In this document: piece after piece, positions 15,627-23,511 of the stretch
Position numbering within the stretch: the first letter of the stretch is position 1
Layout of the letters: each line of letters starts with the position of its first letter
DNA from: Actinoplanes derwentensis
GTDB taxonomy: Bacteria; Actinomycetota; Actinomycetes; Mycobacteriales; Micromonosporaceae
Length of the DNA: 64,000 nt
NCBI RefSeq assembly: GCF_900104725.1
Contig: NZ_LT629758.1
Coordinates: 5,098,501 to 5,162,500 of the forward strand
Direction: 5' to 3'
Position numbers and translations under genes: made by a program
Notes under the pieces: model-generated
The model's database searches: none
What the model saw: the letters and a program-made list of their open reading frames with translations, nothing else
Told to the model about the DNA's origin: nothing

Positions 15627-16315
15627 GAGAGGTCACCGGACGGGCCGCTCAGACGCACCCCGACACCACGGATGGTGTGCAGGTAGCGCGGCTCCTGCGC
15701 CGTCTCCCCCAACTTGCGCCGCAACCAGGACAGATGCACGTCGACGGTCTTGTCGGCCCCGCCGTAGGGCACCTGCCACACCTCACTGAGCAGTTCCCGC
15801 TTGGTGACCACCTGCCCGGCCCGCAACGCCAGATGGTGCAGCAGGTCGAACTCGCGGGGCGTCAGCTCGATCACGCCGCCGTCCAGGCTGACCGAACGGG
15901 CCGCCTGGTCGATGCGCAGCCCGCCGACCTCGAGGACCGGGGACGGCTCGGCCGATCCGCCACGCCGCAGCACGGCCCGGATCCGGGCGTCGAGCTGGGC
16001 GGCGGTGAACGGCTTCACCACGTAGTCGTCGGCTCCCGCGTCGAGCAGCCGCACCATCTCGGTCTCCTCGTCGCGAGCGGTCGCCACGATCACCGGAATG
16101 GTGCTGACCGCTCGCAACATGCGCAGCAGCTCACGCCCGTCGAGGTCGGGCAGCCCCAGGTCGAGGACGATCAGGTCGGGCCGCTCGGCGAGAGCCGTCT
16201 GCAGCCCTTCCATGGCGGCCGACGCCGCCGCCACCGCGTGCCCGCGCTCCCGCAGGGCACGCAGCAGGGTGGTCCGGATCGCCGGATCGTCCTCGATCAG
16301 CAGGAGTCTCGCCAC
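15623..16315 (-). CDS. OmpR/PhoB-family response regulator
   Basis: This 230-residue protein has a receiver domain (LLIEDDPAIRTTLLRAL; phospho-acceptor Asp in LIVLDLGLPDLDG; Lys in DDYVVKPF) followed by a winged-helix trans_reg_C domain (LTPREFDLLHHLALRAGQVVTKRELLSEVW, KTVDVHLSWLRRKLGE, IRGVGVRL). It is the first gene of the two-component operon. It is divergent from a small membrane-anchored protein gene that may be a target. Confidence 0.94.
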   Translation of the reverse strand: MARLLLIEDDPAIRTTLLRALRERGHAVAAASAAMEGLQTALAERPDLIVLDLGLPDLDGRELLRMLRAVSTIPVIVATARDEETEMVRLLDAGADDYVVKPFTAAQLDARIRAVLRRGGSAEPSPVLEVGGLRIDQAARSVSLDGGVIELTPREFDLLHHLALRAGQVVTKRELLSEVWQVPYGGADKTVDVHLSWLRRKLGETAQEPRYLHTIRGVGVRLSGPSGDLS

Positions 16316-16416
16316 GCCTGCACGTTAGCCTCCCGGTCTGACGGAACAGCCCGCCTTAACCCTCTCTTAGCGTTGTCCGGTGCCCGCCTTAGCGTCGCCG
16401 GGCGGATAGTTGCCGG

Positions 16417-16899
16417 GTGCGCCTCATCGACCGGCTGGGCCGGCTTCCCCTGGTGATCGTCTTCGGCTGGGTAGTGGCGGCCGCGCTGGCCGTGCTGGTC
16501 GGCGTGGTCGGCATCGGCCTGGTCGGTTCGGGCTTGTTCTCCCAGGAGACCGAGCCGTTGAGCGAGACCGACGTGGCACGGGCCTTGCAGGCGGAGGAGA
16601 CGACCGCGACTCCGGGGGAGAGCACCGGGGAGATCATCGCCACACCGTCACCGAGCAGGGCGTCGGAGAAACCCACCGGATCACACTCCTTCCCGACCCG
16701 CGGCGGCACGGTGATAGCCGACTGCGACCACATCATCTCGATGTCCCCGGCGCAGGGCTTCGCGGTCCACGAGCAGGGCGACGACGAGGGCGAGTTCCGA
16801 AATGTCCGAGACGGTCACTTCCGCGTCAAGGTCGATCTGGGCGACTGCGCCGGCGGTATCCCCAACCTGGAGGTGAGCGTCGAGACGGACGACGACTGA
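16417..16899 (+). CDS. Membrane-anchored protein divergent from a two-component system
   Basis: This 160-residue protein has one N-terminal transmembrane helix (LVIVFGWVVAAALAVLVGVVGIGLV) and a Ser/Thr/Glu-rich linker. A small extracytoplasmic domain has two cysteines (CDHIISMSPAQGFAV and LGDCAGG) likely to form a disulfide. It starts with GTG about 100 bp from the divergent response regulator, which suggests regulation by or input to that system. I do not recognise a family. Confidence 0.7.
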   Translation: MRLIDRLGRLPLVIVFGWVVAAALAVLVGVVGIGLVGSGLFSQETEPLSETDVARALQAEETTATPGESTGEIIATPSPSRASEKPTGSHSFPTRGGTVIADCDHIISMSPAQGFAVHEQGDDEGEFRNVRDGHFRVKVDLGDCAGGIPNLEVSVETDDD

Positions 16900-16916
16900 G
16901 GTGGGACAATCCAGGA

Positions 16917-17522
16917 ATGCTTCGTGTGGATCATGATGTCGTTGCGGGCACTTTCAGCCTGGACGGCCAGACTTTCGACGTCGACAACAACATCTGGGTC
17001 GTCGGTGACGACGACGAGTGTGTGGTGATCGACGCCCCGCACGACGTGGACGCGATCCTGAAGGTGGTCGGCGACCGCCGCCTGGTCGCGATCGTCTGCA
17101 CCCACTCCCACGACGATCACGTGCGGGTGGCCCCGGAGCTGCGGGAACGCACCGGTGCCCCGATCCTGCTGCACCCGGCCGAGTGGCCGCTGTGGGAGCT
17201 GACGCACGGTTCGGACGTGTGGTGGAACATCGACCTCACCGACGGCGCCCGCATCGAGGTGGCCGGCACGACCCTGCAGGTGCTGCACACTCCGGGTCAC
17301 GCCCCCGGCGCCGTCTGCCTCTACGCCCCCGAGCTGGGCTGTGTCTTCACCGGTGACACGCTGTTCAACGGTGGTCCCGGCGCGACCGGCCGGTCGTACT
17401 CGGACGCGGGTTTGATCGTCGAATCGATCAAGGAGAAGCTGCTGGCGCTGCCCGCCGAGACGGTGGTGCACACCGGCCACGGCGACGACACCACGATCGA
17501 AGCGGAAGCCGCCCGCCTCTAG
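16917..17522 (+). CDS. Metallo-beta-lactamase fold hydrolase
   Basis: This 201-residue protein has the MBL metal motif THSHDDH (HxHxDH), then TPGHAPGAVCLY, FTGDTLF and a terminal HTGHGDDT. The pattern and size match glyoxalase II-like or persulfide dioxygenase-like hydrolases that act on thioesters in the cytoplasm. The start ATG is 16917. It is followed by repeats A and B, and no operon partner is visible. Confidence 0.92.
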   Translation: MLRVDHDVVAGTFSLDGQTFDVDNNIWVVGDDDECVVIDAPHDVDAILKVVGDRRLVAIVCTHSHDDHVRVAPELRERTGAPILLHPAEWPLWELTHGSDVWWNIDLTDGARIEVAGTTLQVLHTPGHAPGAVCLYAPELGCVFTGDTLFNGGPGATGRSYSDAGLIVESIKEKLLALPAETVVHTGHGDDTTIEAEAARL

Positions 17523-17558
17523 GCCGGTCCCGGTGCCCTGTTTCCCCAAGATCCAGGG

Positions 17559-17596
17559 CACCTTCGCCGGTACGCCACACACCTCCCACAACCACA
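17559..17596 (+). repeat. Dispersed short repeat B, copy 2
   Basis: This is the second copy of the element at 1734-1770 (ggtacgcc, then cacctcccacaaccaca). It lies 37 bp after the MBL stop and is followed 16 bp later by a copy of repeat A, so the two elements can form a composite. Confidence 0.7.
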
Positions 17597-17612
17597 CCGG
17601 CAAGCCCCGCCG

Positions 17613-17666
17613 CGTCCCCGCGAGGTCGGCGAGACTCCAGGTCACCCCGCGACCGCCGGGCGGAAG
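17613..17666 (+). repeat. Dispersed ~65-bp repeat A, copy 3 (forward)
   Basis: It contains ccgcgaggtcggcgagactc and caccccgcgaccgccgggcg. It is more degenerate at its left end than copy 2. It is intergenic, downstream of the MBL gene. Confidence 0.6.
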
Positions 17667-17724
17667 CGCCTCTCACCGCCGTGCGGCGACCGTGGCGGCT
17701 GTCGCCAAAGACGTTCGCGATCAG

Positions 17725-17777
17725 GATCTGCGTGGTGACCTGGGGTGCGAATCGAACCCGGACTCACCACGCAGATC
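17725..17777. terminator. Hairpin between convergent genes
   Basis: The arms gatctgcgtggtga (17725-17738) and tcaccacgcagatc (17764-17777) are perfectly complementary over 14 bp with a 25-base loop. It sits between the 3' ends of the MBL gene and the phosphotransferase gene, where a bidirectional terminator would be expected. It has no T-run, so the role is inferred from position. Confidence 0.55.
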
Positions 17778-17806
17778 GGTTCTCGCACCGCGAGCACGCA
17801 GCGTCT

Positions 17807-18724
17807 CTAGCCGCCGGGCAGTCCCCGTCGCGCCCAGAGCCGAATCTGTTCGGCCGCCTGATCCGCGACCGCGTGCCCGTCCGGCCGGGTCACCAGGTCG
17901 CTGAGCGCGAACATGTCCAGCACCCGCCCCACCCGCTTCCAGTCCGCGACCAGCGGCAGATCCCCCGGCTGCCCGTCGGCGAACCCGGCACCGAACCCGG
18001 CCAGAAAGCCGTCCGGGTAGCCGGCACCGAACCGCGCCATGTTCCCCGCGTCACCGTAAGCACAGCCGGAATAGCTGAACTCCCAGTCGAGCACCGCATC
18101 CACCCGCCAGCCGCCACCCACTCGCGTGACCAGGATGTTCTTCGGGTTGATATCAGCGTGCACGAGCCGCGCGTGCCCGTCGACACTCTCCAGAACCGCG
18201 GCGTTCTCCGCACACAGCCGCACCCAGGCGTCCCGAATCCCGTCATCGAGCCGCCCACCGGGAACCTGGCCCATGCAGTTCTCAACCATCGGCACCAACT
18301 GCCGGGACCAGGGAACCTGCTCGTCGACGGCAAGATTCCCGTCGACGAAGAACCCCGGCCGCCCGAACGTCACGGCGGCGATCCCGGCAACGACCCGCCC
18401 CACTTCAGCCCCGAGCGCCCGGGCCTCGCCCTCGGCGAGCCGACCGTCGTCGAGCACCTGACTCAGAACCGTGCCGTTCACGTACTCGATGACCATGACC
18501 CCTGCCCTGACCAGCAGAACCTCCGGAACCGGCACATGCTGTCGGGCCGCCGCCATCACGCCCGCCTCGATCACCGAGTCCCCGCCCCCGAACCGCACGA
18601 CGACCTGCCGCTCCCCGAGATCGACAAGACAGGTCTCATGCGAGAACCCACCCGCCAGCACAGTCGCCGACACCACTTCCCCACCCAGAGCCGCCGCGAT
18701 CCCCTGAATCTCCGAACTCCACAT
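17807..18724 (-). CDS. Aminoglycoside phosphotransferase-family kinase
   Basis: This 305-residue protein has a phosphate-binding N-lobe (LAGGFSHETCLVDLGERQVVVRF), the catalytic Brenner loop LVHADINPKNILV with Asp and Asn, and the metal-binding Asp in VLDWEFSYSG. Such APH-fold kinases phosphorylate small molecules, including antibiotics, choline or homoserine. Nothing nearby defines the substrate. It is convergent with the MBL gene. Confidence 0.88.
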   Translation of the reverse strand: MWSSEIQGIAAALGGEVVSATVLAGGFSHETCLVDLGERQVVVRFGGGDSVIEAGVMAAARQHVPVPEVLLVRAGVMVIEYVNGTVLSQVLDDGRLAEGEARALGAEVGRVVAGIAAVTFGRPGFFVDGNLAVDEQVPWSRQLVPMVENCMGQVPGGRLDDGIRDAWVRLCAENAAVLESVDGHARLVHADINPKNILVTRVGGGWRVDAVLDWEFSYSGCAYGDAGNMARFGAGYPDGFLAGFGAGFADGQPGDLPLVADWKRVGRVLDMFALSDLVTRPDGHAVADQAAEQIRLWARRGLPGG

Positions 18725-18811
18725 ACACCGATTCCATCAACCCCACCGCCATGGTCACGGCGCGACACGAACAACCCGGCGGCCGATCTGTACCTCTCGG
18801 TATTTCACAGC

Positions 18812-19045
18812 TCAGTCAGGTAGCCGGGCTTCGGACATCCTCGCCAGGATCTACACGATGGTCTTCTCCGGCGTCTGGTCCGAGGTGTCGAGCCGCAGAC
18901 CCCGCCGGAGAGTGTCGTAACGAAGCACGTGATCCAGCGACGCCACGCTCCAGTCGCCGTATCCCTTCTAGGCACGCGCCTTCTCACGCTCAGCGAGAAC
19001 GTCCGGGCCGGGGCGCGAGGACGACGACGAAGCGAGGTCTGGTTC
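18812..19045 (-). pseudogene. Degenerate AAA/kinase-like gene 3' remnant with two in-frame TAG stops
   Basis: One frame reads PRFVVVLAPRPDVLAEREKARA, TAG (18968-18970), KGYGDWSVASLDHVLRYDTL, RRGLRLDTSDQTPEKTIV, TAG (18851-18853), ILARMSEARLPD, TGA (18812). Ignoring the stops, it resembles the C-terminal half of small P-loop kinase/AAA proteins (AxREKAR, G(Y)GxWxVxxLDxxLR, GLxLDTSxQTPExTV). The P-loop half has not been found upstream. The longer frame 18805-19161 is an unrelated reading. Confidence 0.7.
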
Positions 19046-19273
19046 GGGGCGAGTTCGGGGGCCAGTTCGTGCCGGCCCGAGACGATCATCCGGCGAAAGA
19101 GTCCACCACGGACCGGCGCGGCCCGAGGAAGTCGCTCCGCGAACCCCGGCGCGACGGTCATCGATGGTCTGGCGGCTCAGCTGCGGGGCACGTGTGTTCG
19201 GCCGGCACCGGAGATCCGGTGCCGGCCTGGTGACGGTTCGATCGGTCGAGGTTCGACCGGTTCGCGGGGACGG

Positions 19274-19966
19274 TCAGTCGTCGCTGCCGCGACCCCGGTC
19301 GTCGTCGTGTTTGTCGTCGTCACGGTCGTCGCTGCCGTGGCCGCGATCGTCGTCACGGTCGTCGCTGCCGCTCTTGCTGCCGTGGGAACTGTCGTCGGTG
19401 CCGCTCTTGCTGCCGTGGGAACTGTCGTCGCTGCTGTGGGTGCTGTTGTCGTCGCCGCGGTCGTTGTCGGTTCGGTGGCGGGTCACCGCGCCGGTGGTGG
19501 CGTCGACGTCGATGTCGTGTTCGATGCCCTTGGTGATCACGTCGATGTCCCAGACCAGGCGGCCGTGTTCGTATTCGCGTTCGATCGACTCGATGCGGCC
19601 GCCGCCGGCTGCCCGGAGAGCGATCGTCTTCGCCTGACCAGCGGTGATCTTGATGGCGCCAGCCGAGCTGGGCGACGAACTGGGGGACGAACTCGGGGAA
19701 ACGGTCGCCGAGTCGTCCGGGAAAGTGCTCGACGAGGAGTCCGGCGAAGGGCTGTTCGAGTCGTCCGGGGACGGGCTCGACGAGTCGTCGGAGGTGTCGT
19801 CGGACGCGCCTCGGGTGGACGAGTCGTCGATGGACGGGCTGGCGGTCGCGGTGGCGCGGGAGCGGGTGTCGTCGGAGTCGTCGGCGAGTGCCGTGCCGGC
19901 GAAACCGAGCACCGTGAGTGCGCCGACCGCCAGCATCACCGCTCCGGTAGTCCTGTTGACCTTCAT
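19274..19966 (-). CDS. Secreted PepSY-domain protein with acidic Ser/Asp-rich linker and tail
   Basis: This 230-residue protein has a signal peptide (VMLAVGALTVLGFAGTALA). A ~90-residue low-complexity Ser/Asp/Pro linker follows. Next is a PepSY domain (IKITAGQAKTIALRAAGGGRIESIE, GRLVWDIDVITKGIEHDIDVDATTGAV), and then an Asp/His/Ser/Gly repeat tail (SSHGSKSG repeated, DDRDDDRGHG). PepSY domains often bind or inhibit peptidases or sit in metal/redox proteins. The acidic tail could bind Ca2+ or other cations. The ATG at 19966 follows gggagacag. The repetitive tail makes its exact length prone to slippage. Confidence 0.85.
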   Translation of the reverse strand: MKVNRTTGAVMLAVGALTVLGFAGTALADDSDDTRSRATATASPSIDDSSTRGASDDTSDDSSSPSPDDSNSPSPDSSSSTFPDDSATVSPSSSPSSSPSSAGAIKITAGQAKTIALRAAGGGRIESIEREYEHGRLVWDIDVITKGIEHDIDVDATTGAVTRHRTDNDRGDDNSTHSSDDSSHGSKSGTDDSSHGSKSGSDDRDDDRGHGSDDRDDDKHDDDRGRGSDD

Positions 19967-20073
19967 GTCTGTCTCCCTGCGAAGCGTGTGGCTCGTTCTG
20001 ACAGGAACCACTTTCGCGGGAAGATCACTATGGCCACGCTGTGCGAACGTTAAGGCCCGGATAAGGAGGGTCG

Positions 20074-20667
20074 ATGCTGCGCTACCTGGTGTTGTCGCTG
20101 GTTCTGCTGCTCACCGCGTGTGCCCGGCCGCCGTTGGCCGACGAACCGGGGACGGGGCGCCGGTCCGCGCCGCCGGTTCCGGGGGTCTCGGCGTCGGTGA
20201 CGGTCGTCCGGCCCGCGGTGCCGCGATGTGTGCAGGGCGCCCGGATCGCCCTTAGTGAGACCGAGGGCGCGATGGGGCTCCGAGCGACGGGGATCGAGCT
20301 GTACAACTGCGGGAAGAAGTCGTTCACCGTCGACGGTTATCCGGTTCTCGATGTGCTCGGTGAGGATCGGGCGGAGTTGGACGTACAAACGCTGCATGGT
20401 GTTGAAAAGGTTCACCAGGTCGAACAGTGGATCGTTTCGCCGAAGCGGATCACCGTGCGGCCGGGTGAGTCGGCGCGGGCGCTGCTGCTGTGGCGCAATC
20501 TGACCACCGACAAGGTGGAGACCGGCGCGTTCGTCAGCATAGCGGCGGCGGAAGGGCAGCCCCGGCACGTGCTGGCGGAGGTCGTCGACGTCGGCAGCAC
20601 CGGCAAGGTCGCGGTGAGCCCGTGGGTCGCGGATGCGAAGTCAGCGGAGAAAACCGGACGAGGCTGA
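20074..20667 (+). CDS. DUF4232-type lipoprotein
   Basis: This 197-residue protein has a lipoprotein signal (LVLSLVLLLTAC, cleavage at the Cys near residue 15) and a Pro/Ser linker. A beta-rich domain follows with RIALSETEGAMGLRATGIELYNCG, SFTVDGYPVLDVLG and a late LLLWRN, the DUF4232 pattern. It would sit on the outer face of the membrane; the role is unknown. An aaggaggg site precedes the ATG. It is divergent from the PepSY gene, and the 62-bp gap must hold both promoters. Confidence 0.85.
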   Translation: MLRYLVLSLVLLLTACARPPLADEPGTGRRSAPPVPGVSASVTVVRPAVPRCVQGARIALSETEGAMGLRATGIELYNCGKKSFTVDGYPVLDVLGEDRAELDVQTLHGVEKVHQVEQWIVSPKRITVRPGESARALLLWRNLTTDKVETGAFVSIAAAEGQPRHVLAEVVDVGSTGKVAVSPWVADAKSAEKTGRG

Positions 20668-20760
20668 GGAGAACCCGGGCGGGACTGGGGATGAAGCCGG
20701 CCCGGGCGGGGGATGAAGCCGGACGGGACAAGCGGGACGAGGACAAGCGGGACGGGTCCG
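20668..20760 (+). repeat. Short imperfect tandem repeats after the lipoprotein gene
   Basis: The units cgggcggg(actg)gggatgaagccgg (twice) and gacaagcgggac(g) (twice) occur back to back. This is simple G-rich slippage-type sequence with no coding support. Confidence 0.6.
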
Positions 20761-20808
20761 GCGGGCGGCCGGGCGGTGCGGCAGGACGCTCGGTGGCAGG
20801 ATGGCCGG

Positions 20809-21573
20809 GTGAATTCTCGAGTCGAACCCTGGTCTCGTCCCGCGCACCGGCCCACCGGCCGAGAGGCGGCGGTCATGCTTGTCGTCTTCACCGGCGGGGA
20901 GGTGATGACCGGCCTCGACCTGGCGGGAGCGGTGCCCGCGACGGCTCCGGTGGACGCGCTCGACGTGCGGCTGCATCACTACGCGGACACGCCGGAGTGG
21001 ATCGATGGGTGGCGGACCGGTCCGCTGCGTAACCTCGCCGAGCGGGAACTGCCCGATCCGGCGGCGCTGGACGCGGCGACCAGCTGTTACACGATCCAGT
21101 TGACGGTGACCGACCCGGACGACCTGACCCATCTGCAGCTGGCGTGGGCGGTCGCGGCCGAGGTGTGCCGGGCCGGGGCGGTCGCGGTGCTCGACGCGTA
21201 CGCCCACGACTGGTACCCGGCGGCGGTGGTCGCCGGGCTGGACCCGCATCGGCCGTTCACGGTGATGCGGGAGATCAGTGTGGTCGCCGAGTCCGATGTG
21301 GTGCCGGGGTTCGGGCATCCGGTGCACACTCGGGGGATGGCCAAGTTCGGCCGGCCGGATCTGATCACCGGAATCGCCGGGGAGCAGATCGGCGAGGCGG
21401 CGACGATTCTGAACCAGCTGGCGGGTCTGCTCGCCGAAGGGCACGTCCTGACGCCGGGTCAGCAGATCCGGGTGGGTGAGTCGCGGACGCTGACGGTGGT
21501 CCCCTACGTACCGGACGACCGGATCCCCGACGTGGGCCTGATCGCCGACGGGCTGCTTCTCACCGAGGCCTGA
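20809..21573 (+). CDS. Hypothetical protein resembling DUF4261 family
   Basis: This 254-residue cytoplasmic protein starts at a GTG at 20809 (ggcagga ahead); starts further upstream would read through tandem repeats. It has a DUF4261-like ending (HTRGMAKFGRPDLITGI) and an earlier segment CYTIQLTVTDPDDLTHLQLAWAVAAEVCRAGAVAVLDAYAHDWYP. That family is uncharacterised and often found near stress or toxin genes. No partner is obvious, and the next gene is 67 bp downstream on the same strand. Confidence 0.7.
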   Translation: MNSRVEPWSRPAHRPTGREAAVMLVVFTGGEVMTGLDLAGAVPATAPVDALDVRLHHYADTPEWIDGWRTGPLRNLAERELPDPAALDAATSCYTIQLTVTDPDDLTHLQLAWAVAAEVCRAGAVAVLDAYAHDWYPAAVVAGLDPHRPFTVMREISVVAESDVVPGFGHPVHTRGMAKFGRPDLITGIAGEQIGEAATILNQLAGLLAEGHVLTPGQQIRVGESRTLTVVPYVPDDRIPDVGLIADGLLLTEA

Positions 21574-21640
21574 CCGGGCCGGCGAGGGGATGGGATGAAT
21601 TCGGTTTCGGGGTGGCCCGGCGGTCCGGTATGAAAAACCG

Positions 21641-22726
21641 GTGAGCGAAGAGGAGCTTCCCGGCGGCAACACCGTCGGAGCGGTGCGGATCGACGGTGTC
21701 GTGCACAAGCGGGCATCGCCGTGGACCTCGACGGTGCACGCGTTGCTGCGGCATCTGGAGGACGCCGGGTTCGACGGTGCCCCGCGGGCTCTCGGGTTCG
21801 ACGAGCAGGGCCGCGAGATGCTGACCTATCTGCCCGGCGAGGTCATCGGTGAGCGGGTTCCCTGGCCGGGGTGGGCGTTCGCGGATCAGACCCTGGTGCA
21901 GGTGGCACAGTGGCTGCGGCGTCTGCACGATCTGACGGCGGACTTCCGGCCGCCTCCGGACGAGACCTGGTTCGCCGGGGCGTCGATGGGGCCGGGGATG
22001 GTGATCGGTCATCAGGACGCCGCGCCGTACAACGCGGTGATGGACGGGGACCGGCTGGCCGGATTCTTCGACTGGGACACCGCGGGCCCGTCGACCAGGG
22101 AGTTCGATCTGGCCTTCGCGGCCCTGTCCTGGGTGCCGCTGTATGCCTCGGGCGCCGCCCGGCACCTGGGCTTCCCGGATTCCGCGGACCGTTCCCGGCG
22201 GCTGCATCTGTTCCTGGACTCCTACGGCTATCACGGCGACCGGTCCGCTTTCGGCGCCGTGGTGGTGCAGCGGGCCCGGAAGCAGGCCGCGGTGATCCGC
22301 CGGATGGCCGCGGCCGGTGCGCCCGCCGGGACGGCGCTACTGCCGGTGGCCGGGAACCTCGAACAGTCCGCCGATGAGACCGAGGCCCTGCCGGCCGATT
22401 TCTGGACCCCGGCGGCGGTACGAGGTGTCGTCCGGTTCTGGCATCCGGACGAAGGCTGGGGCGTGATCGACGCCGACGAGACTCCCGGTGGGTGCTGGGC
22501 GTTCTTCGGTGCCGCCGCGATGCCCGGTTACGTCAGTTTCGCGGCGGGGGACGTGGTCGCGCTCGAATGGGCGGCGCCCGGGCAGGACGGCTGGCCGTAC
22601 CGGGCTGTCCGATTCTGGCCATACGGGGCCGAGCCGGTGGAACGCCGGTCCTTCCCTGGAGGCGCCGGCTATCACAGCACGCTGACCCTGACTTTCGACG
22701 GGCCAGACGAGACAAAAGAGGACTGA
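21641..22726 (+). CDS. Phosphotransferase (APH fold) fused to a C-terminal cold-shock-like domain
   Basis: This 361-residue protein has an APH kinase domain over residues 1-~245: MVIGHQDAAPYNAV is the catalytic loop and FFDWDTAGPSTREFDLAF carries the metal-binding Asp. Residues ~265-340 read RGVVRFWHPDEGWGVIDADETPGG, WAFFGAAAMPGYVSFAAGDVV, ALEWAAPGQDGWPYRAVRFW. That is the layout of a cold-shock OB fold, whose canonical form is GTVKWFNxxKGFGFI with a later V.F. The aromatic RNP residues are partly changed (W/V for F). A kinase joined to a nucleic-acid-binding-type domain is unusual. GTG start at 21641. Confidence 0.8.
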   Translation: MSEEELPGGNTVGAVRIDGVVHKRASPWTSTVHALLRHLEDAGFDGAPRALGFDEQGREMLTYLPGEVIGERVPWPGWAFADQTLVQVAQWLRRLHDLTADFRPPPDETWFAGASMGPGMVIGHQDAAPYNAVMDGDRLAGFFDWDTAGPSTREFDLAFAALSWVPLYASGAARHLGFPDSADRSRRLHLFLDSYGYHGDRSAFGAVVVQRARKQAAVIRRMAAAGAPAGTALLPVAGNLEQSADETEALPADFWTPAAVRGVVRFWHPDEGWGVIDADETPGGCWAFFGAAAMPGYVSFAAGDVVALEWAAPGQDGWPYRAVRFWPYGAEPVERRSFPGGAGYHSTLTLTFDGPDETKED

Positions 22727-22731
22727 AAGTG

Positions 22732-22833
22732 ATGAGCCGGTTCGAGCCGTACCGGGCGGGCGAGATGTTCCCACCGTCGCTCCTGGCACAGCCGGGCGTC
22801 GACGTCATGTCGACCTGGTGGGCCTCCCGCTGA
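22732..22833 (+). CDS. Candidate 33-residue small protein after the phosphotransferase fusion
   Basis: The ATG at 22732 lies 5 bp after the upstream stop, preceded by agaggactgaaag. It encodes MSRFEPYRAGEMFPPSLLAQ, PGVDVMSTWWASR. The tight spacing suggests coupled translation. The peptide is too short to assign and could be fortuitous or the truncated start of a lost gene. Confidence 0.35.
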   Translation: MSRFEPYRAGEMFPPSLLAQPGVDVMSTWWASR

Positions 22834-22869
22834 AGACCGTTCGCGACCAGGCCCAGGACGCGGCTGAGG

Positions 22870-23334
22870 TCACTCCGCGGGGATCCAGGTTAAGCGGATG
22901 TCCGGGGACTTCTCCTCGTTGCGGGAACCGTCGGTGGTCTCGGCGACGGTGAAGCCGTGCCGGTGGTAGAAGCGCTGGGCACCGGTGTTGGCGACGAACG
23001 TCCACAGTTGGAGGCCGGCGGGGCGGCGGGATTTCGCCAGCTCGACGAGGCGTGAGCCCAGGCCCTGGCCGGTGGTGGCCGGATCGACGTAGAGCTGGTC
23101 GATCCAGGCGTCCTCCAGTACCAGCACCGCCAGCGGGCTGCCGTCGGTGTCCTCGGCGATCCAGACCTCGCGGGTGGGGATGACGACCGCGGCGACCCAG
23201 GCGCGCACGTCGGCGTCCGAGTGCACGGCCGGTGGGATCGTGCCGTCGGCGGCTGCCCGGGAACGGGACCGGATCAGCAGGTCCGCCACCGGAAGGGCGT
23301 CGTCGGGGCCGGCTCGGCGGATCGTGGCACTCAT
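22870..23334 (-). CDS. GNAT family N-acetyltransferase
   Basis: This 154-residue protein has the GNAT acetyl-CoA-binding motif A (IDQLYVDPATTGQGLGSRLVELAK, with the Q/RxxGxG/A turn) followed by FVANTGAQRFYHRHGFTV. The acceptor is unknown. It is the last gene of the minus-strand set that includes the MFS gene, but repeat A separates them, so it is probably transcribed on its own. Confidence 0.9.
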   Translation of the reverse strand: MSATIRRAGPDDALPVADLLIRSRSRAAADGTIPPAVHSDADVRAWVAAVVIPTREVWIAEDTDGSPLAVLVLEDAWIDQLYVDPATTGQGLGSRLVELAKSRRPAGLQLWTFVANTGAQRFYHRHGFTVAETTDGSRNEEKSPDIRLTWIPAE

Positions 23335-23457
23335 GCCGAAAATGATCGGTCAAGATGGAGGGCGAATGCAACGCGAAATGATCGCCGCGCCGGAGTCGGC
23401 GCACGACGAGACGAGCGCCAGGCCGGGCGAGACACGCAACCGGGTTTGGCGGGGAGC

Positions 23458-23511
23458 ACCGCATTCGGCCCGGCGGTCGCGAGTCGGCCCGGAGTCACGC
23501 CTGGCTTGCGG
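23458..23511 (-). repeat. Dispersed ~65-bp repeat A, copy 4 (reverse)
   Basis: The plus strand reads accgcattcggcccggcgg, tcgcgagtcggcccggagtc. The copy includes the stop codon and last few codons of the MFS transporter (stop 23495-23497), so the insertion or duplication appears to have altered the end of that gene. Confidence 0.7.

Noticed and set aside
17740..17777. T-arm-like sequence ggtgcgaatcgaacccgg, possible tRNA on the minus strand
   Set aside because: No acceptor, D or anticodon arms fit; it is the loop of a 14-bp hairpin. It could be tRNA-derived, but there is no functional tRNA.
18805..19161. 118-residue minus-strand frame as a real gene
   Set aside because: Its Arg-rich composition is a shadow of the overlapping pseudogene frame, which has family similarity.
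20668..20760. Proline-rich minus-strand protein from the tandem repeat region
   Set aside because: Coding appearance arises only from the simple repeat composition.
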